This document shows, piece after piece, positions 26,437 through 36,900 of a stretch of 64,000 nt of DNA. This DNA comes from Rhizobium sp. CF080 (lineage in GTDB: Bacteria; Pseudomonadota; Alphaproteobacteria; Rhizobiales; Rhizobiaceae). Under the pieces are notes generated by a model. The model was not told where the DNA came from, searched no databases, and saw only the letters and a list, made by a program, of their open reading frames with translations. Location: positions 124,001-188,000 of the forward strand of contig NZ_AKKC02000004.1 of assembly GCF_000282095.2 (NCBI RefSeq), in the 5' to 3' direction. The translations under genes were made by a program, and so were the position numbers. The stretch's first letter is position 1. Each line of letters starts with the position of its first letter.

Positions 26437-27462
26437 TCAAACGTAGCTTTGCAGCATGTCGTGATTGGCTTGGCTGAGCACTATGCCCTCGGCGGTCGAC
26501 CGCGCGCGCATCTGCATACGACGGTCCCCCGGTAAGCGATCTTGCCCGGATTCTCGCACCAGCGCCGATATCTCGGAGACCCGATCGCGAAACACTCCGT
26601 TTCCGCCCCGCTCTGGATCGATGACAATGAAAAGCTGCCCGGTCTTAGGCGTCTGAGCGCCCTTGAACTCGCTCCAGTCGAACTCGCCGGAGAAGAAACC
26701 GCCAGTTAGGGCCGCCCCCAGGATTTCCACCATCAGCGCGATCGAATTACCCTTGTGCCCACCGAAGGGCAACAGCGCGCCGCCGTCCAGCACCGCCTTC
26801 GGATCGCGGGTCGGATGACCGTCGCGGTCGACGCCCATGCCGGGTTCGAGCATCCGGCCCTCGCGGGCGGCGATCTGGACGTCGCCATTGGCAATCGCGC
26901 TGGATGCCTGGTCGAAGACGAAAGGCGGCTCGTCCCTGCGCGGAGCGGCGAAGGCGATCGGGTTGGTGCCAAACACCGCCTTGTGCCCGCCATGCGGAAC
27001 GACGCAGGCCATGCTGTTGACGAAACTCAACGCCACCAGCCCCTCGTCCGCAAACGGCTCGACATCCGGCCACAGCGCACTGAAATGATGCGAGCGGCGC
27101 AGCGCCAGAAGCCCAATGCCGTACTGTCTCGCCCTTTCGACCAGCATCGCCCGAGCCGCAATCAGGGCCGGCTGGGCAAAGCCGTTCTTCGCATCGACGC
27201 GGATGAAGGCGCCGCCGGTATCCTCGACCACCGGCAAGGCCGCGCCATTGACCCAGCCGCTTTGCAGCGACGAGACATAACCGGGAATGCGGAACATGCC
27301 GTGGCTCAGCGAGCCGTCACGCTCGCAGGCGGCGCAGTTTTCCGCCAGGATTTTTGCATTGGCCGGCGAGACGCCATACGTGACGAAAATGCGTTCCAGA
27401 AGCGACACAAGCTCCTGGAAAGCCAACTTCACCGACCCCTCGACTTCGCCCTGATGCACCAT
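26437..27462 (-). CDS. Ldh family (malate/lactate dehydrogenase type 2) NAD(P)H oxidoreductase
   Basis: 341 residues of the Ldh_2 family, which has a non-Rossmann fold: FRIPGYVSSLQSGWVNGAAL, AFIRVDAKNGFAQPALIAAR, FGTNPIAFAAPRRDEPPFVF and LPFGGHKGNSIALMVEILGA. Members reduce or oxidise malate, ureidoglycolate, sulfolactate or the cyclic imines delta-1-pyrroline- and delta-1-piperideine-2-carboxylate. Beside a proline-racemase-family enzyme, the last activity is the best guess. Starts one base after the amidohydrolase stop, so it is co-translated with it. Confidence 0.86.
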   Translation of the reverse strand: MVHQGEVEGSVKLAFQELVSLLERIFVTYGVSPANAKILAENCAACERDGSLSHGMFRIPGYVSSLQSGWVNGAALPVVEDTGGAFIRVDAKNGFAQPALIAARAMLVERARQYGIGLLALRRSHHFSALWPDVEPFADEGLVALSFVNSMACVVPHGGHKAVFGTNPIAFAAPRRDEPPFVFDQASSAIANGDVQIAAREGRMLEPGMGVDRDGHPTRDPKAVLDGGALLPFGGHKGNSIALMVEILGAALTGGFFSGEFDWSEFKGAQTPKTGQLFIVIDPERGGNGVFRDRVSEISALVRESGQDRLPGDRRMQMRARSTAEGIVLSQANHDMLQSYV

Positions 27463-27463
27463 A

Positions 27464-28648
27464 TCAAACGCCTGGTTTCAGTCGCTCGCCAACAAGCGCG
27501 GTCCAGTATTGCATGCCGTGGATGATGGCGTCGTCATTGAAGTCATAAGCCGGATGGTGGAGTGCGGCGGAATCGCCGTTGCCGAGCCAGATGATCGCGC
27601 CGGGCCGTTTCTCCAGCATGTAGGAAAAATCCTCCGAACCCATGGTGCGCGGCCAGTCGTCATTGACCCTGTCGTCGCCCGCCACACGACGGGCCGCCGC
27701 AACCGCAATCTTGGTCTTTTCCGGATCATTGACGGTGACCGGATACCCGGCCCGCCACTCGATCTCGGCTTCGGCCTCGAAGAGTTTCGCCGTAGAATTG
27801 ACGATATCGCGAAAACGCTGCTCGACCGCCTTGCGGGTCTCGGGATTGATCGTGCGGATGGTCCCGCCGATCTGGATCGAAGCCGGGATGACGTTGAGCG
27901 CGGCCGGATTGCCGGCACTCAAATACGTGACCGAGACCACGACCGGATCGAACGGATTGGTGAAGCGTGAGGCAATCGACTGCAGCGCCGTCACCATATG
28001 CGCGCCGGCAAGCAGGGGATCATGGGTCAGGTGCGGATAGGCGGCGTGGCCGCCACGGCCATTGAGGGTGATCATGAAACGATCGCCAGCCGCCAGCATC
28101 GGGCCGGGCCGGATGGCGAAAGAGCCGACGGGAATGCCCGGCTGGTTGTGCATGCCGTAGACCTCGTGGATGCCGAACCGCTCCAGCAGGCCTTCCTCGA
28201 TCATCACGCGCCCGCCGGCTCCGCCCTCTTCGGCTGGCTGGAAGACGACCACCACGGTCCCGGCAAAATCGCGGGTGGCGGCCAGATGTTTGGCGGCGGC
28301 AAGCAATGTCGCGGTGTGCCCGTCATGGCCGCAGGCATGCATCATGTTCGCCACTTTGGAGGCATGCGGCAGGTTGGTCTGTTCCGACATCGGTAACGCA
28401 TCCATGTCGGAGCGGAAGGCGATCGTCCGCCCCTCGCCCAGTCTGCCCTTGATCACGCCGACGACGCCTGTCTTGGCGATGCCAGTTACCACCTCGTCGC
28501 AACCGAACTCGGCAAGCTTTTCCGCCACCAGCGCCGCGGTCTTCGGCAGGTCGAACAACAACTCGGGATATTGGTGAAGCTGGCGGCGCCAGGTCTTCGC
28601 TTCGGTGGCAATCTCGCTCATCGCATCGTGGGCATCATAGGGGGCCAT
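27464..28648 (-). CDS. M20-family amidohydrolase
   Basis: 394 residues, of the hippurate / IAA-amino-acid hydrolase group. MMHACGHDGHTATLL carries the first metal-binding Cys/His pair; FQPAEEGGAGGRVMIEEGLL has the catalytic Glu; the dimerisation domain begins near RGGHAAYPH. It removes an acyl group from an N-acyl amino acid or similar. In the operon, it would work in the cytosol on material imported by the adjacent peptide-type transporter. Confidence 0.9.
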   Translation of the reverse strand: MAPYDAHDAMSEIATEAKTWRRQLHQYPELLFDLPKTAALVAEKLAEFGCDEVVTGIAKTGVVGVIKGRLGEGRTIAFRSDMDALPMSEQTNLPHASKVANMMHACGHDGHTATLLAAAKHLAATRDFAGTVVVVFQPAEEGGAGGRVMIEEGLLERFGIHEVYGMHNQPGIPVGSFAIRPGPMLAAGDRFMITLNGRGGHAAYPHLTHDPLLAGAHMVTALQSIASRFTNPFDPVVVSVTYLSAGNPAALNVIPASIQIGGTIRTINPETRKAVEQRFRDIVNSTAKLFEAEAEIEWRAGYPVTVNDPEKTKIAVAAARRVAGDDRVNDDWPRTMGSEDFSYMLEKRPGAIIWLGNGDSAALHHPAYDFNDDAIIHGMQYWTALVGERLKPGV

Positions 28649-28673
28649 GGTTCTCTCCCGTTCGATTCGGCGT

Positions 28674-29501
28674 TCAGACGGCGGCGATCTTCCGGAAGGG
28701 CGACCGGTCCGGATCGGGATCCGGCATCGCGTCCAGAAGCATGCGCGTATAGTCGCTCTGTGGATTGTCGAAGATCGCGGCGACCGGCCCCTGCTCGACC
28801 ACCCTGCCGCGATAGATCACCGCGACATCATCGCAGATATAGCGGATGACGCCGAGATCGTGGCTGATGAAAAAGTAGGTGAGGCCGAGTTCCACCTGCA
28901 GCCGGTGCAGCAGGTTGAGCACATCTGCCTGGACCGAAACGTCCAAGGCCGAGGTCGGCTCGTCGAGGATCAGGAATTCCGGATTGACCGCCAGCGCCCG
29001 CGCAATGCCGATGCGCTGCCGCTGCCCGCCCGAAAATTCGTGCGGATAGCGGAACAGATGCTCGGAACGCAGGCCGACCTGCAGCAGGAGTTCCATGACT
29101 CTTTCGGTGCGGCGGCTTGCCGTCATGTTCACGACATCACCGTGGATCACCAACGGCTCGGCGACGATGTCGTGGACTGTCATGCGCGGATCGAGCGAGG
29201 CGTAAGGATCCTGGAAAACGATCTGCAGCCGCGAGCGCAACCGGCGCATCTGGAGCGGCGTCAACTTGTGGATGTCCGAGCCGTCGAACAGGATATTACC
29301 GGCCGAAAGGCTTTCCAGCCGCAGAATACAGCGGGTCAGCGTCGTCTTGCCCGAACCGGATTCGCCGACGAGCCCGAAACTCGCGCCCTTCCTGATCGAC
29401 AGGCTGACATCGTCGAGCGCGGTAAAGCCTTCACCGCGGCCGAAGAAACCCTGGCGCGGACCTGGAAATATCTTGCTGACGTTCTGGATGTCGAGGCTCA
29501 T
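28674..29501 (-). CDS. Peptide-type ABC transporter ATP-binding protein (DppF/OppF)
   Basis: 275 residues with Walker A GESGSGKTTLTR, signature FSGGQRQRIGIARAL, Walker B FLILDEPTSALD and the C-terminal oligopeptide-transporter region (VVEQGPVAAIFDNPQSDYTR). It overlaps the partner ATPase by four bases. In many such proteins a C-terminal 4Fe-4S Cys cluster is present; none is seen here. Confidence 0.92.
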   Translation of the reverse strand: MSLDIQNVSKIFPGPRQGFFGRGEGFTALDDVSLSIRKGASFGLVGESGSGKTTLTRCILRLESLSAGNILFDGSDIHKLTPLQMRRLRSRLQIVFQDPYASLDPRMTVHDIVAEPLVIHGDVVNMTASRRTERVMELLLQVGLRSEHLFRYPHEFSGGQRQRIGIARALAVNPEFLILDEPTSALDVSVQADVLNLLHRLQVELGLTYFFISHDLGVIRYICDDVAVIYRGRVVEQGPVAAIFDNPQSDYTRMLLDAMPDPDPDRSPFRKIAAV

Positions 29502-30385
29502 GCAGATGTCTCCCGCATCGCGCCGCTCAGGCCCATAAGTTCGCCGCGCTTGGTATGCACCGTCGGCACCGAGTTCAAGAGCGCCTGGGTATAGCTGTGG
29601 CTCGGCCGCTTGAGCACATCATTCACCTTGCCGGCTTCCAGGATGCGACCGCGAAACATCACCGCCACATGGCTGCAGATCTGGGCGACAATGCCGAGAT
29701 TGTGCGTGATCAGCAGCACACCGATATTCCGTTCGGCGACGAGATCGTGGATCAGCCGCAGGATCTGCGCCTGCACCGAGACGTCGAGCGCCGTCGTCGG
29801 CTCGTCGGCGATCAGGAGGTCAGGCTTGCCGATCATCGCCATGGCAATCAGCACGCGCTGGCGCATGCCGCCGGAAAACTGGTGGGGATAGTCGTCGATG
29901 CGGTCTGCCGCCTTCGGAATGCCGACCTTCTCCAGCATCTCGACGGCGACGCGCTTGGCCGCTTTCTTGAAGTCGCCACGGGAAGCTCCGGCGCCAAGCC
30001 CCAGAACCGAAGGGTCCGCATGGCCGGCGTGGAGCGCCACGTCCACGAGCTGCGTACCGATCCGGAAGGCCGGATTGAGGTTGGTTGTCGGATCCTGGAA
30101 AATCATGCCGATATGCCGGCCGCGCAGCATCCGCATCTCCTTGTCGGTCGCCTTCAGCACATCCCGGCCCTGGAACTCGATCGAGCCGGCCAGATAACGT
30201 CCGGGCGGCGACGCGATCAGCCGCGAGACCGAGAGGCCGGTCAGCGACTTGCCGCTGCCGGTTTCGCCGACCATGCCCCAGATCTCGCCGCGCTCGATCT
30301 TCAGGTCGATGCCATGCAGGATCTGTGTTTCACCCTCGTAGCTGCGCATCGCAAGATTGAGGTTCTTGATGTCGAGAAGTGCCAT
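29498..30385 (-). CDS. Peptide-type ABC transporter ATP-binding protein (DppD/OppD)
   Basis: 295 residues with Walker A GETGSGKSLTG, signature FSGGMRQRVLIAMAM and Walker B LLIADEPTTALDVS. The start MALLDIKNL at 30385 has GGGGAGACGGA just before it and is preferred over the in-frame codon at 30400. It works as a heterodimer with the neighbouring DppF-type protein. Confidence 0.92.
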   Translation of the reverse strand: MALLDIKNLNLAMRSYEGETQILHGIDLKIERGEIWGMVGETGSGKSLTGLSVSRLIASPPGRYLAGSIEFQGRDVLKATDKEMRMLRGRHIGMIFQDPTTNLNPAFRIGTQLVDVALHAGHADPSVLGLGAGASRGDFKKAAKRVAVEMLEKVGIPKAADRIDDYPHQFSGGMRQRVLIAMAMIGKPDLLIADEPTTALDVSVQAQILRLIHDLVAERNIGVLLITHNLGIVAQICSHVAVMFRGRILEAGKVNDVLKRPSHSYTQALLNSVPTVHTKRGELMGLSGAMRETSA

Positions 30386-30396
30386 TCCGTCTCCCC

Positions 30397-31293
30397 TCAT
30401 CTCCGCGCCTTCGGGTCGAGCACGTCACGCAACCCGTCGCCGAGAAGGTTGAAGGCGAGGACCGCGAGGAAAATTGCGATGCCGGGCGCGACAGCCGTCC
30501 ACCAATAGTCCGGCATGTAGCTGCGCGCGCCGGAAAGCAGCGTGCCCCATTCCGGCGTCGGCGGCTTTACGCCGATGCCGACGAATCCGAGCGAGGCGAC
30601 GGTCAGGATTGCAAAGCCCATGTCGAGCGAGGCCTTGATGACGATCGGCGAAACGATGTTCGGGAGGATGTGCTTGCCGAGGATGCGCAGCCAGTTGGCG
30701 CCGAGCGCATGGGCTGCGACCACGAACTGCTCTTCCTTCTTGACGATCACCTCGCCACGCACGAGACGGGCATAGGCCGGCCACCAGGTGATCGAGATGG
30801 CAATGATCATGTTCCAGACGCCGGTGCCGAGTGCGGCCGCCACCGCCATGGCAAGGATGAGGCTTGGGATGGTGAGCAGCAGATCGGTGATACGCATCAG
30901 GACTTCATCGACCCAGCCGCCGAAATATCCAGCAATGGCCCCGACCGCAGTACCGACGACGATGGCGATGAAGACCACAGCAAGGCCGGAAAACAGCGAG
31001 ACCTGTGAGCCGACCAGCACAAGCGAGAACATGTCCTGTCCCAGCGCATTGGTACCGAACCACGCGTTTGCCGACGGTGGCTGGAACCTTGCCCCGGTAT
31101 TGGTGCCGCCAACAACATGTTCCGGATACGGCACGATCCAGGGCGCGAAGATGGCGATGACCACCAGCAGGACGACGATCGCAAGTCCGACGATCGAAAG
31201 CCAGCTCTGCCGGAAGCGATAGAAAGCGCGGCTCCAGTTTTCGAGCCGTGCAGACTGGGTGCGCTTGGGAATGGCGATGGGCGTCATGGTCAT
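30397..31293 (-). CDS. Peptide-type ABC transporter permease (DppC)
   Basis: 298 residues with an N-terminal cytoplasmic tail, a first helix (LSIVGLAIVVLLVVIAIFAP), the DppC landmark FGTNALGQDMFSLVL and the EAA loop VVAAHALGANWLRILGKHIL that contacts the ATPases. Its start overlaps the stop of the DppB-type permease gene. Confidence 0.92.
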   Translation of the reverse strand: MTMTPIAIPKRTQSARLENWSRAFYRFRQSWLSIVGLAIVVLLVVIAIFAPWIVPYPEHVVGGTNTGARFQPPSANAWFGTNALGQDMFSLVLVGSQVSLFSGLAVVFIAIVVGTAVGAIAGYFGGWVDEVLMRITDLLLTIPSLILAMAVAAALGTGVWNMIIAISITWWPAYARLVRGEVIVKKEEQFVVAAHALGANWLRILGKHILPNIVSPIVIKASLDMGFAILTVASLGFVGIGVKPPTPEWGTLLSGARSYMPDYWWTAVAPGIAIFLAVLAFNLLGDGLRDVLDPKARR

Positions 31294-32297
31294 GCGTAGC
31301 GTACCTTCGGGTTGAAGACGCCGTAAAGGAGGTCCACGACAAGCATGGCGACGAGATAGATGATGGCGATGACAAGCGTCACGCCGATCACCGGCATGAA
31401 ATCCTGGGTGAGGATCGCCTGCGTGGCATAAAGCCCAAGACCCGGCCAGTCGAAGACGGTCTCTACCAGCACCGTGCCGCCGAGCAGCCAGGAGACGTAG
31501 AGACCGATCACCGTCAGCGTCGAGGTCATGGCGTTCTTGAGGACGTATTTGAAGAGGATCAGCCGGTTGGAGAGACCAAGCGCCCGCTCGGTCATGACAT
31601 AATCCTGCTGCAACACCTCGATCGTCGAGGAGCGCATCATCCGCATGATGGTCGCGAGCGGGGAAAGCGCCATGGCAATCGCCGGCAGTGCCAGATGCGA
31701 CAGCGCGATCTGAAAGGCAGACCAGTCGCCGGCGATCAGGGCGTCGATCGTGTAAAGGCCGGTGACATGGTCCGGCGGGCTTTCGATCAACGGATAGCGA
31801 CCGGACAGCGGCAAGATGTCGAGCCAGGCGGCAAACGCCATCTGCAGGAGAAGGCCGAGGAAGAAGCGCGGCATGGCGATACCGCCGAGAGCCACCGTGC
31901 GGGTCGCGTAGTCGAGTGGTCCGTTCTTGTAGACGGCGGTCAGCAGCCCAAGCGGGATGCCGACAACGACCGCAATGAAGAGCGATGCGAAGACAAGTTC
32001 GATCGTCGCCGGCAGGTATTCGAGGATATCCGCAAAGACCGGGCGCCGGGTGAAGACCGACATGCCCCAGTCGCCGGAGACCAGGCCGGTCAGGTAATTC
32101 CAGTATTGCAACGGCAGAGGCTGATCCAGACCGAATTCGCGCTTCATCTGCGCGATCAGTTCCGGCGTCGCATTCGGGCCGGCGGCAAGGCCGACCGGAT
32201 CCCCGGGCAGGATACGCGCCACGATGAAAAGCAGCAAGGTCAGGCCGAGCAGGATCGGCACGAGCAGGACGAGCCTGCGCAGAATGTAAAGCAGCAT
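31290..32297 (-). CDS. Peptide-type ABC transporter permease (DppB)
   Basis: 335 residues beginning MLLYILRRLVLLVPILLGLT with the DppB motif FIVARILPGDPVG and EAA loop YVMTERALGLSNRLILFKYV. The start at 32297 gives the standard N-terminal helix; the frame to 32348 includes the hairpin region after the binding-protein gene. It forms the channel with the DppC-type permease. Confidence 0.92.
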   Translation of the reverse strand: MLLYILRRLVLLVPILLGLTLLLFIVARILPGDPVGLAAGPNATPELIAQMKREFGLDQPLPLQYWNYLTGLVSGDWGMSVFTRRPVFADILEYLPATIELVFASLFIAVVVGIPLGLLTAVYKNGPLDYATRTVALGGIAMPRFFLGLLLQMAFAAWLDILPLSGRYPLIESPPDHVTGLYTIDALIAGDWSAFQIALSHLALPAIAMALSPLATIMRMMRSSTIEVLQQDYVMTERALGLSNRLILFKYVLKNAMTSTLTVIGLYVSWLLGGTVLVETVFDWPGLGLYATQAILTQDFMPVIGVTLVIAIIYLVAMLVVDLLYGVFNPKVRYA

Positions 32298-32312
32298 TCG
32301 CAAACTCCGGAG

Positions 32313-32341
32313 CGGCGGGCCTCCGTATCGGAAACCCGCCG
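32313..32341 (-). terminator. Intercistronic hairpin after the peptide-binding protein gene
   Basis: CGGCGGG (32313-32319) and CCCGCCG (32335-32341) can pair across a 15-base loop between the binding-protein stop and the first permease. Such hairpins usually protect the abundant upstream message and lower expression of the membrane genes. Confidence 0.45.
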
Positions 32342-32352
32342 GCGGCAAGGGG

Positions 32353-33909
32353 TCAGGCGATCGACAGCGGCCAGATTTCCATCGTATTGGCGGCTACCGG
32401 GCTGAAGACATAGTCCTTCACGTTGTCGCGCATTGCAAACTTGCGGAGCTCAAGAATGCCGATGATGTCAGGCGCATCCTCGACGATCACCGCCTGGAAC
32501 TTCTTGTAGAGTTCGGCGCGCTTGGTCTTGTCCACTTCGGCACGGGCGTCTTCGATCAGCTTGTCAACCTCGGGATTCTTGTAGACCGGGTTCTGCCACT
32601 GGCCATTACGCGACGAGTGGTAGGCGGCAAACGCGGTATTGTCCGGATCGGCATAGTTCGGCGACTGGAAGATCGAATAGAAGTCGACCATGGTTTCCGG
32701 CGAACGGGCCATGGCAACCGTGTCCGGCCAGGTCATGGCGCGGATGTCGAGGTTGATATTGAACGCCTTCAGCGATTCCAGCATGATCAGGCACCAGCGG
32801 CGCTGGTTCTCGTAGCCGGCTGCATGGTGGATGGAGAGCGTGATGCCGCCGTCCTTGTAGTTCGACTTGGCGAGATATTCCTTCGCCTTCGCCATATCCT
32901 GGTCATAGCCCTTCTGGTCCGGGTCGAAACCGAAGATGCCGACCGGCAGCGGGCTCTTCATCAGCTGGGCCGGGCCGGCCGCATCCAGCATGCCCTTGTA
33001 GTTGAACGCATAGGACACCGCCTTGCGGAGGTTCTTGTCTGCAAGCGGCCCCTTGGCCGTGTTCATCTTGATGGTGAAGGTGCGGTAGTCGGGCTCCATG
33101 ATGCGCACGACCTTCGGCATGTCCTTGATGGCGTCCATGTCTTCCGCGAACATGTCGAGCGCGAAATGCACCTCGCCACGCTGGAGCATCAGGCGGGCGG
33201 TGGAAGCCTCGCGGACGATCTTCCAGATCGCGCCGCTGAGATTGCCGCCCTTGTGCCAGTCGTTGTCGACGCGGATCAGTTCATAGAGATCGCCCGGTTT
33301 GACGCGGCCCATCTTGAAGGCGCCGGAACCGGCCATGTTGGCGAGCAGGTAGGCCTGGCCGTCATCGGTGCCCTTGTTGGCTTCGACGACCTTGGAATTG
33401 ACGATGAACATCCACGGCAGGACGGAGAGAAGCGGTGCGAACGGCTTCTTCAGCACCATCGTCACCGTCATCTCGCCGGTCGCCTTGACGCTGTTCTGGT
33501 CGAGAATGCCTGAGACCATCCAGGCCGGACCCTTGGCTAGACGCAGCAGGCGGGCGAAGGAATATTCGACGTCCTTCGCGGTGACCGGCGTGCCGTCATG
33601 GAACTTGGCATTGCCGTCGAGCTCGAACGTATAGGTCAGGCCGTCTTCCGACTGCTTCCAGCTCTTGGCGAGGCCCGGGGCCGGAACCGGCGGATTGGCG
33701 ACGACGCGCACGAGAGGATCGTAGGTATTGCGGAACAGCCATTGCGGCGCATAGCCGGTTGCCACATGCGGGTCGAAATTCGGGATATCGACAGTGCTGG
33801 CCAGAACCATGATGTTCTTGCCCGCTGAATTGGCGAGGCGTGGCAGTGTCGCAGCAGCGGTCATCCCCGCAGTACCGATCAGAAATTGGCGTTTATTCAA
33901 AGTGAGCAT
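32353..33909 (-). CDS. Peptide-type ABC transporter substrate-binding protein (family 5)
   Basis: A 518-residue SBP_bac_5 protein with a Tat-like N-terminus (NKRQFLIGTAGMTAAATL, then PRLANSAG). It contains the family signature WKQSEDGLTYTFELDGNAKF, followed by HDGTPVTAKDVEYSF. The start MLTLNK at 33909 has AGGGGAA at good spacing; MDML at 33915 is too close to it. Family 5 proteins bind di- and oligopeptides, opines, nickel and other solutes; here a cyclic amide or short peptide is suggested by the enzymes in the operon. Confidence 0.9.
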   Translation of the reverse strand: MLTLNKRQFLIGTAGMTAAATLPRLANSAGKNIMVLASTVDIPNFDPHVATGYAPQWLFRNTYDPLVRVVANPPVPAPGLAKSWKQSEDGLTYTFELDGNAKFHDGTPVTAKDVEYSFARLLRLAKGPAWMVSGILDQNSVKATGEMTVTMVLKKPFAPLLSVLPWMFIVNSKVVEANKGTDDGQAYLLANMAGSGAFKMGRVKPGDLYELIRVDNDWHKGGNLSGAIWKIVREASTARLMLQRGEVHFALDMFAEDMDAIKDMPKVVRIMEPDYRTFTIKMNTAKGPLADKNLRKAVSYAFNYKGMLDAAGPAQLMKSPLPVGIFGFDPDQKGYDQDMAKAKEYLAKSNYKDGGITLSIHHAAGYENQRRWCLIMLESLKAFNINLDIRAMTWPDTVAMARSPETMVDFYSIFQSPNYADPDNTAFAAYHSSRNGQWQNPVYKNPEVDKLIEDARAEVDKTKRAELYKKFQAVIVEDAPDIIGILELRKFAMRDNVKDYVFSPVAANTMEIWPLSIA

Positions 33910-33963
33910 GTCCATTCCCCTTTTATATCTGCATTGCTCGTGTCGACTGAAAGTGAGCCGGCT

Positions 33964-36900
33964 TTACCGGCTCGCTGCTGGCGAAAGGCGTGCGGATGCC
34001 GCCAATTCCTTTTTGCGCTCGCTGAGGCCGTAAGTGCTCTCGGCCGTTTCGGCGCTGATATAGTCTTCCCTGACGTCGTCCTCGATCAGCTCGACCGAGC
34101 GGTTGGCCGGATCGCCGAAGCCTGCGCCGCCGCCGAGCTGCAGCTCGACCACGCGATCGGTACGATCGACGACGAAGAGGCCACCGGTGCCGACGTCTTC
34201 CAGCACATTGCCTTCCTCGTCACGGACATAGCCGTGTGAGAGCAGGCCGTTCTGGCCGCCGAACAGGCCGGTGATCGGTGCGTTGACACCTTCCGGCGAG
34301 ACGAACACTGTGACCGAGGTGCCGTCGTCATACCGCTTGGCAAGCCGAATGCGAGCGCCAAGGCCGCCGCGGAATTCGCCGACGCCGCCGGAATCCCGCA
34401 CAAAACCCTTTTCGAGGACCACGACCGGCGAGCGGCTCTCCAGCATCTCGATCGAGGACGTTGCCGCAGACGTCGGCCACAGTACGGAGGACTTGCCGTC
34501 CTTGGCGGAGCTACCGCCCTGCCCGCCGCCGGAAAGCAGGTGGTCGTAGAAGATCTTGCCGTCCGTGGTCTTGCCGTAGACGGTCAACAGGCTCGGCAGG
34601 CCGGTATGGGCGATGACCTTTTCCGGTGCCGCCTTCGACAGCGCCCGGAAGATGTTCGGCGAAGTGTACCAGCCGGTGCGGGTGCGCAGGCTGACCGGGG
34701 CCGGCTTGTTGCAATTCATCACCGACCCCTTCGGCGCCTTGACCGTCAGCGGACGGTAGCAGCCGGCATTGCCGCGCACCGCAGGTGTCAGCATGCATTT
34801 CAGCGGATAGGTCGAATGCGCGGTCGTGTAGCTCAGCGTGCAATTGATGCCGCCGAGCGGCACTTCCGGCGGAGCGCCTTCGAAATCCAGTTCGATCTCG
34901 TCGTCCTTGATCGTCACCTTGACCGGCACGGTCATATGCGTGCCGAGCGGGTTGTAGGAGATGGTCGAGGTGTGGACGCCGTTCGGGATGGCGCGGATCG
35001 CATCGCGCATCGCCTTTTCGGAACGGGACTGCACGACTTCGGCCAGCGCCTGGAGATCGGACAGGCCGTATTCGTCCATGAACGCCACCATGCGGCGGGC
35101 GCCGGTATCGTTGGCGGCGACCAGCGAACGGACGTCGCCGAGCACCTGATGGGAGTCGCGGATGTTCTCCGCCATCAGCCGGAAAAGGTCTTCGTTCTCG
35201 ACGCCGGCCTTGATCAGCTTCATCGGCGGGATCTGCAGGCCTTCTTCATAGACTTCCGTGGCCTTCATGCCGTTGCGGGTGCCGCCGATATCGCCGACAT
35301 GGCCAACCGTGCCCATGACGGCGACGGCCTTGCCGTCCTTGAAGACCGGCGTCATCACGGCGATGTCGAACAGGTGACCGGCGCAAAGCCACGGATCATT
35401 GCAGACCAGTACGTCGCCCGGCTCCAGTGTGTCGATCGGATAACGCTCAAGTGCGGCCTTGACGACCATCGGCAGGGTCAGATTGAAGACCGGCATGACG
35501 CGGGCCGAATGCGCCAGCGTTTCGCCGGAGGCATCGAGGATCGAGCAGCCGAAATCCTGCGATTCCGAGATGATCAGCGAATAGGCCGTGCGGCAGACCG
35601 TGTGCCACATTTCTTCCGCCACGGTGACGAGGCGGCTCCACATGATTTCGAGCGCGATCGGGTCGGATTCGATCTTCTCGATCGCCTCCGCCTTGGTCAT
35701 CTGAGGCGTAACAAGCTCGATCCCCTTGCCGACCGTGGCGATCTTGATGCGAAGGTTACCAGCATTATCGACCGTGAGTACGTCGCCGGGCGGCACGATA
35801 GTGGTGGATTCACGCTCTTCGACAATCGCCGGCCCCTGGACAGTCATGCCTGACGTCAGCTTGTATCGGTCGTAGATGCCGGCATCGACGAAACCTTCGC
35901 CAAAATACGTCTTGCGATACCCCTTGAGCGCTCCGTCGCTGGACGTTGCAATATCGGCCTGCTTTATGGAGAGCTGCGGGGTGGCACCACTGGCGCGCAG
36001 GCGGAACGAGAGGATTTCCAGCTCGGCTTCCGTCGGAACGCGGGTGTAGCGAGCCGCATAGACTTGCTCGAAGGACTTACGGATGGTCGCATAGGCATTC
36101 GCGTCCAACTCGCCGGCAGGGATCGGCACGTTGATTTCGTGCAGCTGTCCGACCAGGCGCATGTCGGCGGTGCGCTCGAAGACGACGTCTTCGGCCTTGG
36201 CGCCGGCAGCGAGAAGCTTGGTCTTGCCTTCTGCCGCCAACTCGCCAAAGGCGGAATTCAGAGCCCCAGTATCGAGGTCGGCAGAAAGCGCCATCGGCCG
36301 CGAGCGGACAAGATCGAATGAGAGCGGTGCAGTGAGGAAGCCGAAAGCCGAGGCCGCACCGCTCGCCTGCGGGATGATGACTTCCGTGACGCCGAGAATG
36401 CGGGCAACGCGGGCTGCAAAGGCCGGTCCGGCGCCGCCGAAACCGATCATCGAATAACCGCGCGGATCCTTGCCCTTTTCGACCAGATGGATGCGGGTGG
36501 CACTCGCCATGTTTTCCCCGACCACCTGATGAATGCCCCAGGCAGCTTCGACGGTTGAGATGTCGAGCGGCTCGGCGATCGTCTTCAGCGCCTTTTCGGC
36601 AGCGTCCAGGTCGAGCGTCATACGTCCGCCAAGGAAGAAGGCGGGGTCATAGTAGCCGAGCGCCACACTCGCATCCGTCACCGTCGGCTTGGTGCCGCCG
36701 GCGCCGTAGCAGGCTGGTCCCGGAGAGGCGCCAGCCGAATGCGGACCGACCTGCAGCAGGCCGACTTCGTCGATCGCGGCGATCGAGCCGCCGCCGGCAC
36801 CAATCTCGATCATGTCGACGACCGGAGCCTTGATCGGCAGCCCGGAACCGTTCTTGAAGCGTCGCACCCGGCCGGCTTCCATATAGGAGGCGATATGCGC